Shown in pieces: positions 24,490 to 33,218 of a stretch of DNA of 64,000 bases; the first letter of the stretch is position 1; the number at the start of each line of letters is the position of its first letter. The notes under the pieces are model-generated. The model was given only the letters and a program-made list of their open reading frames with translations. It had not been told where the DNA came from and did no database searches. Both the position numbers and the translations under genes were made by a program. Source of the stretch: Motiliproteus sp036960175 (GTDB lineage: Bacteria > Pseudomonadota > Gammaproteobacteria > Pseudomonadales > Balneatricaceae); contig JBALWH010000001.1 of the NCBI GenBank assembly GCA_036960175.1, positions 62,001 through 126,000 of the forward strand, written 5' to 3'.

Positions 24490-25842
24490 ATGATGTTTAA
24501 ACCCGAACTCCTTGCCCCCGCTGGTACTCTGAAAAATATGCAGTATGCATTTGCCTATGGTGCAGATGCAGTTTATGCCGGACAGCCGCGCTATAGCCTA
24601 AGGGTCAGGAATAACGATTTTAAGCTGGAAAATCTGGCTACTGGAATTGAGCAAGCCCACCAGTTGGGGCGTAAGCTATATGTCGCCAGTAATATTGCCC
24701 CCCATAACTCCAAGCTGAAAAGCTATATGGCGGATATGGAGCCGGTGGTGGCGATGAATCCAGATGCGTTGATTATGTCCGATCCTGGTCTGATTATGAT
24801 GGTTCGGGAGCGTTGGCCTGAGGTTCCGGTTCACTTATCGGTACAGGCCAATACCATGAACTATGCCTCGGTCAAGTTCTGGCACAGCATGGGCATCGAG
24901 CGGGTAATACTGTCCCGTGAATTGTCTCTGGATGAGATCGAAGAGATGCGTATGCAGTGTCCTGAGATGGAGCTGGAGGTGTTTGTTCATGGCGCCCTTT
25001 GCATGGCGTATTCTGGCCGTTGCCTGCTGTCAGGCTATATTAACCATAGGGATCCTAATCAGGGTGCCTGCACCAATTCCTGCCGCTGGAAATATGATGC
25101 CCATGAAGCCAAAGAAGATGAATCCGGCGATCTGATTCCGGTACAGTCCTTTGACCCCAGCGAGCAACGCCCCGATCCGCAGCTGGGTGCTGGTAAGCCG
25201 ACGGACAAGGTTTTTCTGCTCCAGGAGGCCAGCCGCCCTGGGGAATATATGCCGGCCTTTGAAGATGAGCATGGTACTTACATCATGAACTCAAAGGACC
25301 TGCGTGCGGTTCAGCATGTGAAGCGCCTCACCGACATGGGCGTGCATTCCCTGAAAATCGAAGGTCGTACAAAATCCCATTACTACGTGGCGCGTACTAC
25401 CCAGGTATATCGTCAGGCGATTGATGATGCTGCTGCCGGTAAACCCTTCGATATGCAGTTGATGGATACCCTGGAAAACCTTGCTAACCGCGGGTACACC
25501 GAAGGTTTTTACCGTCGTCATGTACATGACGAATACCAGAACTATGAAACCGGTAACTCCATCGGCGTGCATCAACAGTTTGTTGGTGAAGTGATGGGGC
25601 GAGAGGGTGAGTTGCTGGAAATTGATGTGAAAAATCGCTTTGAATTGGGTGATTCTCTGGAAATCATGACGCCTCAGGGTAACCTGCAATTCCGTCTCGA
25701 TCAGCTCGAAAACCGTAAAGGGGAGAGCATTAAAGCGGCACCGGGTAATGGCCATATTGTCCGTATTCCGGTTCCGTTGGATGTAGATACCACTCATGCT
25801 TTGATTATGCGTAATTTGCGCAGTAGCGAGTTGCAGGGCTGA
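24490..25842 (+). CDS. trhP: TrhP (YegQ), U32-family tRNA uridine hydroxylase
   Basis: U32 family (once called peptidase), 450 residues. TrhP/YegQ makes 5-hydroxyuridine at position 34 of tRNAs without oxygen, using prephenate as hydroxyl donor and an Fe-S cluster. The N-terminus has ELLAPAGTLKNMQYAFAYGA. The cysteine cluster is intact: FVHGALCMAYSGRC, then GACTNSCRWKY. The C-terminal domain with PGNGHIVRIPVPLDVD is the usual TrhP extension. It is much longer than the four U32 proteins at 31-36 kb, which lack that domain. A decayed UbiA-family gene follows. Confidence 0.93.
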   Translation: MMFKPELLAPAGTLKNMQYAFAYGADAVYAGQPRYSLRVRNNDFKLENLATGIEQAHQLGRKLYVASNIAPHNSKLKSYMADMEPVVAMNPDALIMSDPGLIMMVRERWPEVPVHLSVQANTMNYASVKFWHSMGIERVILSRELSLDEIEEMRMQCPEMELEVFVHGALCMAYSGRCLLSGYINHRDPNQGACTNSCRWKYDAHEAKEDESGDLIPVQSFDPSEQRPDPQLGAGKPTDKVFLLQEASRPGEYMPAFEDEHGTYIMNSKDLRAVQHVKRLTDMGVHSLKIEGRTKSHYYVARTTQVYRQAIDDAAAGKPFDMQLMDTLENLANRGYTEGFYRRHVHDEYQNYETGNSIGVHQQFVGEVMGREGELLEIDVKNRFELGDSLEIMTPQGNLQFRLDQLENRKGESIKAAPGNGHIVRIPVPLDVDTTHALIMRNLRSSELQG

Positions 25843-25857
25843 TCTCGAGAGCTGCTC

Positions 25858-26458
25858 TTGAAGACTGACATGGACGTCACGCAATATTTTTTCCGACAGG
25901 CCTTCTTTAAGGCACTTCGGCCTTTCCCTTTTGTTGTTGCCATTATTAACGCAGGTCTCGCTGTCGCTCTGGCTTATCAGGATGAATTACTGGTTGCTGA
26001 GCGCGGGGTCTTGGTGGTCTGGTTAATAGGGATGCTGATGGTGGGTGGTGGCTATCTGGCCATTACCGGCGGTTGGCCGATCTCTGTTTGGTTGCTATCG
26101 GTGCCTGTTAGTCTGCTCACTGGGTTATTGCTGTTAAGCAATGGAATTCGCGATCTGGATATTGACCGTAGCGCGAAGATTTATACCCTGGCAGGGCGGC
26201 TAGGCATGGCGTCCAGTCGCAGGCTGTTCCAGGGTCTGATCGCGTTGAGCTATTTATGCGCTTTTGGGCTCTATGTGATGGGCTTTCTTCAGCAAATAAT
26301 ACCTATATTTTTTCAGCGTATTATTGTTGCCATGGTTGCTAGGCTGTTTAGCTACTGAAGCACTGCATCGGCAGTTGCCGCCGCGCACAGGTGCGTTCTT
26401 TATGCTGTTTGGAATGGGCTATATAGCGGCGGTGTTGAATCTGCTGCCGTTAAACTAA
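25858..26458 (+). pseudogene. UbiA/MenA-family prenyltransferase remnant, frameshifted
   Basis: The open frame from 25858 (or ATG 25870) ends early at 26358. It keeps the second aspartate-rich motif of the UbiA family, LSNGIRDLDIDRSAKIYTLA, and several hydrophobic helices. If one T is removed from the T6 run at 26308-26313, the frame continues to 26458 and ends FFMLFGMGYIAAVLNLLPLN, a natural membrane-protein tail. The first Asp-rich motif (NDxxD) is missing, and the total of about 200 residues is some 100 short of the family. Both a frameshift and internal loss are therefore likely. A sequencing error could explain the shift but not the missing motif. Confidence 0.75.
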
Positions 26459-26593
26459 CGGGTAGCGGATTGGCTGTTGTTATTGGTGTATAATTGCTCC
26501 CCGGTTTTGCGGTTCCCAGGGGCAAAAGCGTTCGTAGAATCGCTCTCCCACCTCACAAGCTGTTAGTTTATTACGCCAGGAGACTTTCATAGC

Positions 26594-28114
26594 ATGTCTG
26601 TTATTCGTCAAGATGACCTGATCGACAGCGTTGCCGATGCGCTGCAGTTTATTTCTTATTACCATCCCACCGATTTTGTTAAAGCGGTTAACGAAGCCTA
26701 CGAACGGGAAGAATCTAAGGCGGCTAAAGATGCCATCGCACAGATTCTGATTAACTCCCGCATGAGCGCCGAAGGCCATCGTCCACTGTGTCAGGATACC
26801 GGTATCGTTACCGTATTCATGAAAATTGGCATGAACGTACAGTGGGATTCAAAGCTTAGCGTAGAAGACATGGTTAACGAAGGCGTGCGCCGGGCTTACA
26901 CTCATCCCGATAACGTCCTGCGTGCTTCCGTGTTGTCAGATCCTGCGGGCGCTCGAATCAATACCAAGGATAATACCCCCGCCGTTATTCACATGACCGT
27001 GGTGCCTGGTGATGACGTTGAAGTGCATGTGGCCGCTAAGGGCGGCGGCTCTGAGAATAAGTCGAAAATGGTTATGTTGAACCCTAGCGACAGCATCGTT
27101 GACTGGGTACTGAAGACCGTTCCGACCATGGGTGCTGGCTGGTGTCCTCCAGGAATGCTGGGTCTGGGTATTGGTGGTACGGCTGAGAAGGCTGCGGTAC
27201 TGGCTAAAGAAGCCCTGCTTGATCCTATCGATATTCATGAGCTGCAAGCCCGTGGACCTCAGAACCGGGTTGAAGAGCTGCGTCTTGAGCTGTTCGAGAA
27301 AGTCAATGATCTGGGTATCGGTGCTCAGGGTCTGGGTGGTTTGACCACTGTGCTTGATGTGAAGATCAAGGATTACCCCACTCACGCAGCTTCCCTGCCG
27401 GTCTGCATGATTCCTAACTGCGCGGCTACGCGTCACACTCATTTTACTCTGAACGGTGATGGTCCTTCTTTGCAGACGCCTCCGTCATTGGCAGACTGGC
27501 CTGAAGTGACTTTCGAAGTGGGCCCAACCACGCGTCGCGTTGATCTGAATACCGTTACTCAAGCAGATATCGAAACTTGGCTGCCAGGTGAAACTGTTTT
27601 GCTGAATGGCAAGATGCTGACGGGTCGTGATGCTGCCCATAAGAAACTCTGCGGCATGATCGATGCGGGCGAAGAGTTGCCTGTTGATCTCAAAGGTCGC
27701 TTTATCTACTACGTTGGCCCAGTTGATCCTATTGGTGACGAGGTTGTCGGTCCTGCTGGTCCTACGACGTCGACGCGCATGGATAAGTTTACTCGCCAGA
27801 TCCTTGAAGCCACCGGTTTGATGGGGATGATTGGTAAAGCTGAACGTGGCCCTATCGCTATCGAGGCGATCAAAGACAATAAAGCAGTTTATCTGATGGC
27901 TGTTGGTGGCGCTGCGTACCTGGTGTCCAAGGCGATCAAAGGCTCCAAGATCCTGGCGTTCCCTGAGTTGGGGATGGAAGCGATCTATGAGTTTGATGTT
28001 CAGGATATGCCTGTTACTGTGGCTGTCGACGTCAAGGGCGAATCAGTACACCAGACCGGTCCTAAGATTTGGCAGCAAAAAATTGCCGAAGCGAAGGTGG
28101 TAGAGATCAAGTAA
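26594..28114 (+). CDS. fumA: Class I (iron-sulfur) fumarate hydratase
   Basis: 506-residue class I fumarase interconverting fumarate and malate in the TCA cycle. It contains an oxygen-sensitive 4Fe-4S cluster. Candidate cluster cysteines lie in RPLCQDTGIV near residue 67 and in VCMIPNCAATRHTHF near 275. The beta-domain carries GRDAAHKKLCGMID and VGGAAYLVSKAIKG. The start at 26594 (MSVIRQDDLIDSV) follows CCAGGAGA. It is monocistronic and ends at a clear terminator. Confidence 0.94.
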   Translation: MSVIRQDDLIDSVADALQFISYYHPTDFVKAVNEAYEREESKAAKDAIAQILINSRMSAEGHRPLCQDTGIVTVFMKIGMNVQWDSKLSVEDMVNEGVRRAYTHPDNVLRASVLSDPAGARINTKDNTPAVIHMTVVPGDDVEVHVAAKGGGSENKSKMVMLNPSDSIVDWVLKTVPTMGAGWCPPGMLGLGIGGTAEKAAVLAKEALLDPIDIHELQARGPQNRVEELRLELFEKVNDLGIGAQGLGGLTTVLDVKIKDYPTHAASLPVCMIPNCAATRHTHFTLNGDGPSLQTPPSLADWPEVTFEVGPTTRRVDLNTVTQADIETWLPGETVLLNGKMLTGRDAAHKKLCGMIDAGEELPVDLKGRFIYYVGPVDPIGDEVVGPAGPTTSTRMDKFTRQILEATGLMGMIGKAERGPIAIEAIKDNKAVYLMAVGGAAYLVSKAIKGSKILAFPELGMEAIYEFDVQDMPVTVAVDVKGESVHQTGPKIWQQKIAEAKVVEIK

Positions 28115-28156
28115 GGCCTACTCACAAGCTGCAAACTTCGGTTTTGTAGCGCCTAG

Positions 28157-28186
28157 AAAAACGCGGCCCTAGAGTCGCGTTTTTTT
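28157..28186 (+). terminator. Intrinsic terminator after fumarase
   Basis: Stem AAAAACGCG / CGCGTTTTT around a 10-base loop, with a run of seven T, about 40 bases after the fumarase stop. Confidence 0.9.
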
Positions 28187-28370
28187 GTGCCTGAAAATAG
28201 CTTGGAAAACCTGGCTGTAAGCTGTAACTGAGTCTTTGTCCATATAGCGCTATGGTCTTCTGTGTTATACCCTGCGTTCTATAAGTCTTTAAAGTAGATG
28301 AAGAATAGAAAGACAAGATCGAACCGGGTTGAGAGACGATAAGCCTCAGCCATCAAAAATGGAGCAGTCG

Positions 28371-29177
28371 ATGTTTAGTGTGGCGAATAAAGTGGTGTTG
28401 ATCACCGGTGCGGGTGCCAACGGCGGCATCGGCCATGCTTTAGCGTTGGGGTTTGCCCATGCCGGTGCAAAGCTAGCGATCTGCGATATTGATCAGCAAG
28501 GGTTGCAGCAGACCGAAGAGGAGCTCAAGCAACTCGGTGTATCAGTGCTCTCTACGCTGACGGATGTCGCCAATGAGGAGCAGGTGCGGGAAATGTTTTT
28601 GCAGATTGATCAGCAGTTTGGCGTTATCGATGTGCTGATCAACGTCCCTTTTGCTTTTCCAAGCCGGGTTAAGCCGCATCTACTGGCCGCCGAAGACTGG
28701 CAGACAACATTGGATGTTAGCGTCGGCGGCTACTTTTTTTGTATTCGTGAAGCGCTGAAGCGGATGCTGGCGCAAACGGGTGGTTCGATTATTAATATTG
28801 GCTCCAACGCTGGCCATAATGCGTTGGGCCGCGGTGCTATGCCTTATAGCTGTGCCAAAGCCGCCGTGCACCAGATGACTCGTGAAATCGCCATAGAATA
28901 TGGAGGCCAAGGGATTCGCTGTAACGCCCTGGCGCCAGCGCAAATCCGCACCCCTGGCCTGCAGCAGCATTTGCAAAACCCAGAATTTAGAGAACAGGTA
29001 TTGCCGAAAATCCTCAATGGCCTTCCGCAGGGGCGGCTGATTGAGCCCGACGAGTTAGTGGGGCCAGCGATATTCCTCGCCTCAGATGCCGCTCAGGCGG
29101 TTAATGGCGCTATTCTGGCGGTAGATCAGGGCAACACGGCCATGAATGCCGGCGGCAGCCATAACTGGCAATTGTAG
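28371..29177 (+). CDS. Short-chain dehydrogenase/reductase
   Basis: SDR of 268 residues. The ATG at 28371 (MFSVANKVVLITGAG) has GGAG seven bases upstream, so I choose it over ATG 28359 and TTG 28329. Cofactor motif TGAGANGGIGHA; catalytic serine in INIGSNAGH; Tyr and Lys in MPYSCAKAAVH. The usual NNAG is replaced by NVPF, an atypical feature. Substrate unknown. It is separated from the following U32 operon by 512 bases, so joint function is not shown. Confidence 0.82.
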   Translation: MFSVANKVVLITGAGANGGIGHALALGFAHAGAKLAICDIDQQGLQQTEEELKQLGVSVLSTLTDVANEEQVREMFLQIDQQFGVIDVLINVPFAFPSRVKPHLLAAEDWQTTLDVSVGGYFFCIREALKRMLAQTGGSIINIGSNAGHNALGRGAMPYSCAKAAVHQMTREIAIEYGGQGIRCNALAPAQIRTPGLQQHLQNPEFREQVLPKILNGLPQGRLIEPDELVGPAIFLASDAAQAVNGAILAVDQGNTAMNAGGSHNWQL

Positions 29178-29689
29178 CCGCTGTCGTCAGTATTGCTCTT
29201 GTGTGGTGTTGAGTGCGATTGTTACTGGAAGGTTGCTGCCGTTGAAACAGTGTTGCCGTCAATCAGTAAGCTTTCTCTTTATGCAGTCGCCAGCCGGAGG
29301 CTGTTCAGCTTCCTCTTTCATCGCTCTATCTTCGTATCCTGCTTCCCGTGAATGACATTATATATCCAAGAGCCATGCTGCGGTATTCAGCCTTGGAAAA
29401 ATCAAGCCGCTTTTATGTCGCCATTTTGTTGTTATCGTATTGATAATAAATAGATCCTCCGGTTTGTTCGGCTAGATGTCATCTATGATTTTAATATCAT
29501 AAAATGATAACTACTACGTATGCACTAGTCCTAAAGTACAGAGCCATTTCGTCTGCCCACCAATGGGATGTGTAGCGTTATAGCCTTACTATCTGCAAGA
29601 CAATAACGATAATTAGAAAGCTTCCACACCATCTCTAGATTTTTTCATACCCAGGTGGCGTAGAGAGACTTTTATAAGGGAGGATTGCT
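29178..29689. other. AT-rich intergenic region upstream of the U32 operon
   Basis: About 510 bases with no gene I can support. It contains an imperfect AT-rich inverted repeat around 29486-29508 (TATGATTTTAATATCATAAAAT), then GTGGCG and the strong AAGGGAGG ribosome-binding site of the next gene. It is the only plausible place for the promoter of the eight-gene operon, but I see no clear -35/-10 pair. Confidence 0.5.
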
Positions 29690-30160
29690 ATGCAATTAAT
29701 CACCCCGCAGATAGCTTTAGGAAGTCGCATGGATGCGGCTGATCCTGTATTACTCGAACAATTTTCCATTGATGCTGTGTTGAGCATGGAACCGGTAAGG
29801 CTGATTCAGCCAGTATCCTGTCAGATGATTCTGCAGGTGAAAGACCGGGTTCCACTGCCCGATATGACCATTCAACATGCGGTCGAATTTATGCATCAGC
29901 AGGTGACTGCTGGCAAGCGTGTATTGATTCACTGTCAGATGGGAATATCCCGTTCGCCAGCGCTGTTGATGGCCTATCTGCATCAGCATCAGAATTTGTC
30001 TCTGTTGGAGGCGTTGCAGCAAATTCAGAGGCTTCGTCCACAGGCGGAACCTCATCCTGTGTTGATTCAGTCGCTGCAAGCTTACTATCGAGAGCCTCCG
30101 CAGTTGCAAGAATCTCTGGATCTGATTGGCGCTAGCTCTGAGGGGCTTTGTTATGGCTGA
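29690..30160 (+). CDS. Dual-specificity phosphatase-like protein
   Basis: 156-residue cysteine phosphatase with the complete signature HCQMGISRS (HC-x5-R-S) near residue 84 and a candidate general-acid Asp in RVPLPDMT near residue 59. Members dephosphorylate proteins, lipids, sugars or nucleotides, and bacterial substrates are mostly unknown. It is the first gene of the U32 operon, with AAGGGAGG seven bases before its ATG, and overlaps the aminotransferase gene by eight bases. Together with the phosphotransferase-like last gene, it suggests that a phosphorylated intermediate or protein is involved. Confidence 0.82.
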   Translation: MQLITPQIALGSRMDAADPVLLEQFSIDAVLSMEPVRLIQPVSCQMILQVKDRVPLPDMTIQHAVEFMHQQVTAGKRVLIHCQMGISRSPALLMAYLHQHQNLSLLEALQQIQRLRPQAEPHPVLIQSLQAYYREPPQLQESLDLIGASSEGLCYG

Positions 30161-31229
30161 TCTAAACGCTGCTGAGATTCAGTCGATCATTGATCTGTCT
30201 GCCAATGAAAACCCTCTTGGGCCTTCAGTCGCAGCACTTCAGGCTATCACTCAGTCATTGCCATACCTGCATCGCTACCCGGCTCGTGACGGAGATCCGT
30301 TACGTGATGCTCTGGCCGAAAAGTTTGACCTTAGCCGCCAGCAGATTCTGCTGGGTAATGGTGCGACTGAACTGCTGGAGTTTGCCGCGCGTTATAGTCT
30401 TAAAGCGGAGGCGGAACAGCCCCGTGATGCCTTGATCGCGACGCCTTGTTTTATTCCTTATCACAAGGTGATTAATCGTGCCGGCGGTCACTTGATAAAG
30501 GTGTCCTGCGCGCTGGGAGAAGATCCTTTATCTGCGCTTTTGGCAGCGGTTACGGAGCGAACCCGATTAATCATATTGGGTAATCCAAACAATCCTACGG
30601 GATCCATTCTAAGCCATGCACGCTTGCAGCAGTTTCTCTCGAAACTTCCTCCGCAGGTGCTAGTGGTGCTGGATGAAGCCTACTTTGAGTACGTTGAAGA
30701 CGTCGATTTTGCCGACAGCTTTTCGCTTCTCAGGCAACAATATAACCTTTTGATTTTGCGTTCTTTATCTAAGGCATACGGTCTTGCTGGGCTGCGAATC
30801 GGTTATGCGGTAGCGGCGCCTGCGCTGATAGAAAAACTGAACCAGCAGCGTCAGCATTACAACACCAATATGTTGGCCCAGGCGGCAGCCTTAGCGGCTC
30901 TGGAAGATGCTCATTACCTGCAACGCACGCTGGCGACTAATCGCCAGGGACGTGATTATCTGAGCCGTATGTTCACTTCTATGGGGTTAAGTTTTCTCCC
31001 TTCTCAGGCCAATTTTTTGCTGCTGCAGGTGGGTGATGGTGAACGCTTTATCCGAGGGCTGGAAAGTCAGGGGATCAAGGTGAAAGCCATGGATCGCTAT
31101 GATTTGCCCGCTCATATCCGAGTCAGTATTGGCTCCCCAGAACAGAATCAAGCGCTAGTGCAGGCACTCAGTCGACTGCTTACGTTGCCCAATGAACAAA
31201 CACTGGAGACCACCCGGCTTTCAGCCTGA
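30153..31229 (+). CDS. HisC-like class I/II PLP aminotransferase
   Basis: 358 residues from the ATG at 30153 (MADLNAAEIQSIIDLSANEN), overlapping the phosphatase stop in ATGGCTGA and preceded by GAGGGG. PLP lysine is in SLSKAYGLAGLRIGY, about K207. Other motifs are ENPLGPS, LGNGATELLEF and ILGNPNNPTGS. The family covers histidinol-phosphate, aromatic and other aminotransferases. It could be the cell's hisC, since none follows hisD here, or a dedicated enzyme of this operon. The operon position favours the latter. Confidence 0.85.
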   Translation: MADLNAAEIQSIIDLSANENPLGPSVAALQAITQSLPYLHRYPARDGDPLRDALAEKFDLSRQQILLGNGATELLEFAARYSLKAEAEQPRDALIATPCFIPYHKVINRAGGHLIKVSCALGEDPLSALLAAVTERTRLIILGNPNNPTGSILSHARLQQFLSKLPPQVLVVLDEAYFEYVEDVDFADSFSLLRQQYNLLILRSLSKAYGLAGLRIGYAVAAPALIEKLNQQRQHYNTNMLAQAAALAALEDAHYLQRTLATNRQGRDYLSRMFTSMGLSFLPSQANFLLLQVGDGERFIRGLESQGIKVKAMDRYDLPAHIRVSIGSPEQNQALVQALSRLLTLPNEQTLETTRLSA

Positions 31230-31253
31230 TCCAGAGATTAAAAGGAGACTCCA

Positions 31254-32246
31254 ATGGTAATGATTATGGCCCCAGGGGGCACTAAAGAAATGGCGCTTGG
31301 CGTACTGGATGCAGGCGCAGATGCAACTTATGTGGGAGTTCAGGGCTGGAGCCGTCGCGGCAATAAGGATGAACTTCAAGATGATGATATTCACGAGGTG
31401 ATCGACTACGCCCTGGAGCGGGACAAAAATGTTCGTATTGTGGTGAATACCTTGCCCAGTTCTACGGAAATTCCGATGTTTCTGGAACGGGTGAAGATGT
31501 ACCACGAGTGGGGTGCGAAGGGCTTTATGATCTCTGATGTTGGCTGCATGAAGCTAGTCAATGAGCAGATCCCGACCGCCGAAATTCATACCAGTGTGGG
31601 CTGTGGCATCACCAACTATGCCGATGTGCATTTCCTCAGTGAACTGGGCGCGACTTATGTGGTGCTGCCTTATCGTTTGAGCGTCGAAGAAATTCGTCAG
31701 ATCAAACAGGAAAGCAATGTCGGTATCGAGGTGTTCCTGTTCAAGACGCCTTCGGGTGGCAAGATTTGCCCGGGCAAGTGCATGATGAGCAGCTACTTCA
31801 GTTTCGAACGCTGGCTTGACGAAACGGGCAAAGACCATTTCTTCGGCAGTGCCAGTCGTGGTGGTGACTGTCTGCGCGTCTGTCAGACCATGTGGGATCT
31901 GGAAAGCGAGCAGCAGCTGCATGGTCAGGAAATGACCATCAAGAGCAATCCGTCCCTGTGGCTCACCGAACTGCCCGATTATCTGAGCGCCGGAGTCGAG
32001 TGCCTGAAGGTCCCCGGACGAGATCGGTCAGCGCCATTGGTGATGGACCTGACGAATTGCTATCGCCGCGCCGTGGATGAAATCCTCAGCTGTGATGCCC
32101 CCAATCTGCAGCGCTACGAAATCGAGCTGCAGCAACTCAGGCATCGCTGGCAGCAAGAACGCAGCAAACGCGATGATCGTCTGATCGATTCGGCCTTAGC
32201 CGCTTCTAGCAAAGCCCTTATTTCAACTGACCGCCTGCGGGCTTAA
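31254..32246 (+). CDS. U32-family protein A (putative Fe-S hydroxylase)
   Basis: 330 residues, AAGGAGA before the ATG at 31254. It carries the U32 TIM-barrel features: IMAPGGTKEMALGVLDAGAD at the N-terminus, then EIHTSVGCGITN and GIEVFLFKTPSGGKICPGKC. Four cysteines at about 172, 176, 206 and 210 (ICPGKC, GGDCLRVC) would ligate a 4Fe-4S cluster. Characterised U32 proteins (TrhP, RlhA, UbiU/UbiV) are oxygen-independent hydroxylases rather than peptidases. This one has no TrhP-type C-terminal domain and is closely similar to proteins C and D of the operon. Substrate unknown. Confidence 0.85.
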   Translation: MVMIMAPGGTKEMALGVLDAGADATYVGVQGWSRRGNKDELQDDDIHEVIDYALERDKNVRIVVNTLPSSTEIPMFLERVKMYHEWGAKGFMISDVGCMKLVNEQIPTAEIHTSVGCGITNYADVHFLSELGATYVVLPYRLSVEEIRQIKQESNVGIEVFLFKTPSGGKICPGKCMMSSYFSFERWLDETGKDHFFGSASRGGDCLRVCQTMWDLESEQQLHGQEMTIKSNPSLWLTELPDYLSAGVECLKVPGRDRSAPLVMDLTNCYRRAVDEILSCDAPNLQRYEIELQQLRHRWQQERSKRDDRLIDSALAASSKALISTDRLRA

Positions 32247-32280
32247 ACCTGGTTATAACGCCCAGTACGGAGTAAATATT

Positions 32281-33216
32281 ATGTACGAATTATCAACCAA
32301 CTGCGCCAATCCAAAGCAGCTGCGGCAGACCGATTATAGTGACTATGATGCCATCTATCTGGGGGATTTCTCCTGCCTGGAGTATCCCAATAACTTCAGT
32401 TCTCATCCGCAATTGCTGGAAGCAGCGGTCACGCAGCTGAAGGAACAGGGTAAAAAGGTGTATTTGCGCCTGTATGCCACACCAGGCAACGAAGATCTGC
32501 CGCAGGTAAAGGAGATGATCGAGGCTGCGCTGTTATTGCCTATTGATGCTTTCGAAGTGCATAACCTGGGCGTGCTGCGCATTCTGCAACAGATGGGATC
32601 GACACTGCCTGTTCATCTAGGCGTATTCGGTAATCTCTATACCGATGCGACCGCACGGGTGCTGAAAGATTTTGGCGTTACTCGGGTATATCCCAATCCA
32701 GAACTGAGTCTGACGGAAATTCACTATATTCGTGAGAAAACCCCCATTGAGGTGTGCTTGCCGGTACACGGTAAGATTCCGCTGGTGATCTCCGAAACCT
32801 GTTTCATTATCGAAAACAGCTCATGTGCCACCCAGAAGGTGGACTGCAATGGCAAAGAGGTCTGTAACTTCCCGTGTTCTCAGGATTACTGGCTCAATCG
32901 TAGTAATGGTGAATGGGTCCTGAAAGATACCGGCAAAATGACCTTGTCTGGCAAGGATCTGTGCATGATTGAACACATGCCAGAGCTGCTGCGTGACGGT
33001 CAGAATCTGTTTTATGTGCAGAGCCATGGCGAGACTGCTGAATATGTTAAAACCGTGGGACGTCTGTATCGTCAGGCCCTGCAACAGGCGGAACAGGGAC
33101 AAGACGAGCAGGAACTGCAGGTGCCGATCGATGCTCTTAGTGCGCTGTCGAAAGAAGGGCTTTGTAATGGCTACTATTTTGAGGGCGCCGGTCAGACCTA
33201 TATCGGGAGGGGCTGA
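32281..33216 (+). CDS. U32-family protein B (divergent, six clustered cysteines)
   Basis: 311 residues. It has the U32 outline (DAIYLGDFSCLEYP, LPVHLGVFGNLYTD, TRVYPNPELSLTEIHYIR) but diverges from A, C and D. Cysteines at about 159, 174, 182, 189, 195 and 199 cluster around VCLPVHGKIPLVISETC and EVCNFPCSQDYW. It lacks the CPGKC motif of its neighbours. In the oxygen-independent ubiquinone system two unlike U32 proteins, UbiU and UbiV, form a heterodimer. B could similarly pair with one of the CPGKC-type proteins; this is inference. The gene for protein C starts two bases after its stop. Confidence 0.8.
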   Translation: MYELSTNCANPKQLRQTDYSDYDAIYLGDFSCLEYPNNFSSHPQLLEAAVTQLKEQGKKVYLRLYATPGNEDLPQVKEMIEAALLLPIDAFEVHNLGVLRILQQMGSTLPVHLGVFGNLYTDATARVLKDFGVTRVYPNPELSLTEIHYIREKTPIEVCLPVHGKIPLVISETCFIIENSSCATQKVDCNGKEVCNFPCSQDYWLNRSNGEWVLKDTGKMTLSGKDLCMIEHMPELLRDGQNLFYVQSHGETAEYVKTVGRLYRQALQQAEQGQDEQELQVPIDALSALSKEGLCNGYYFEGAGQTYIGRG

Positions 33217-33218
33217 TT

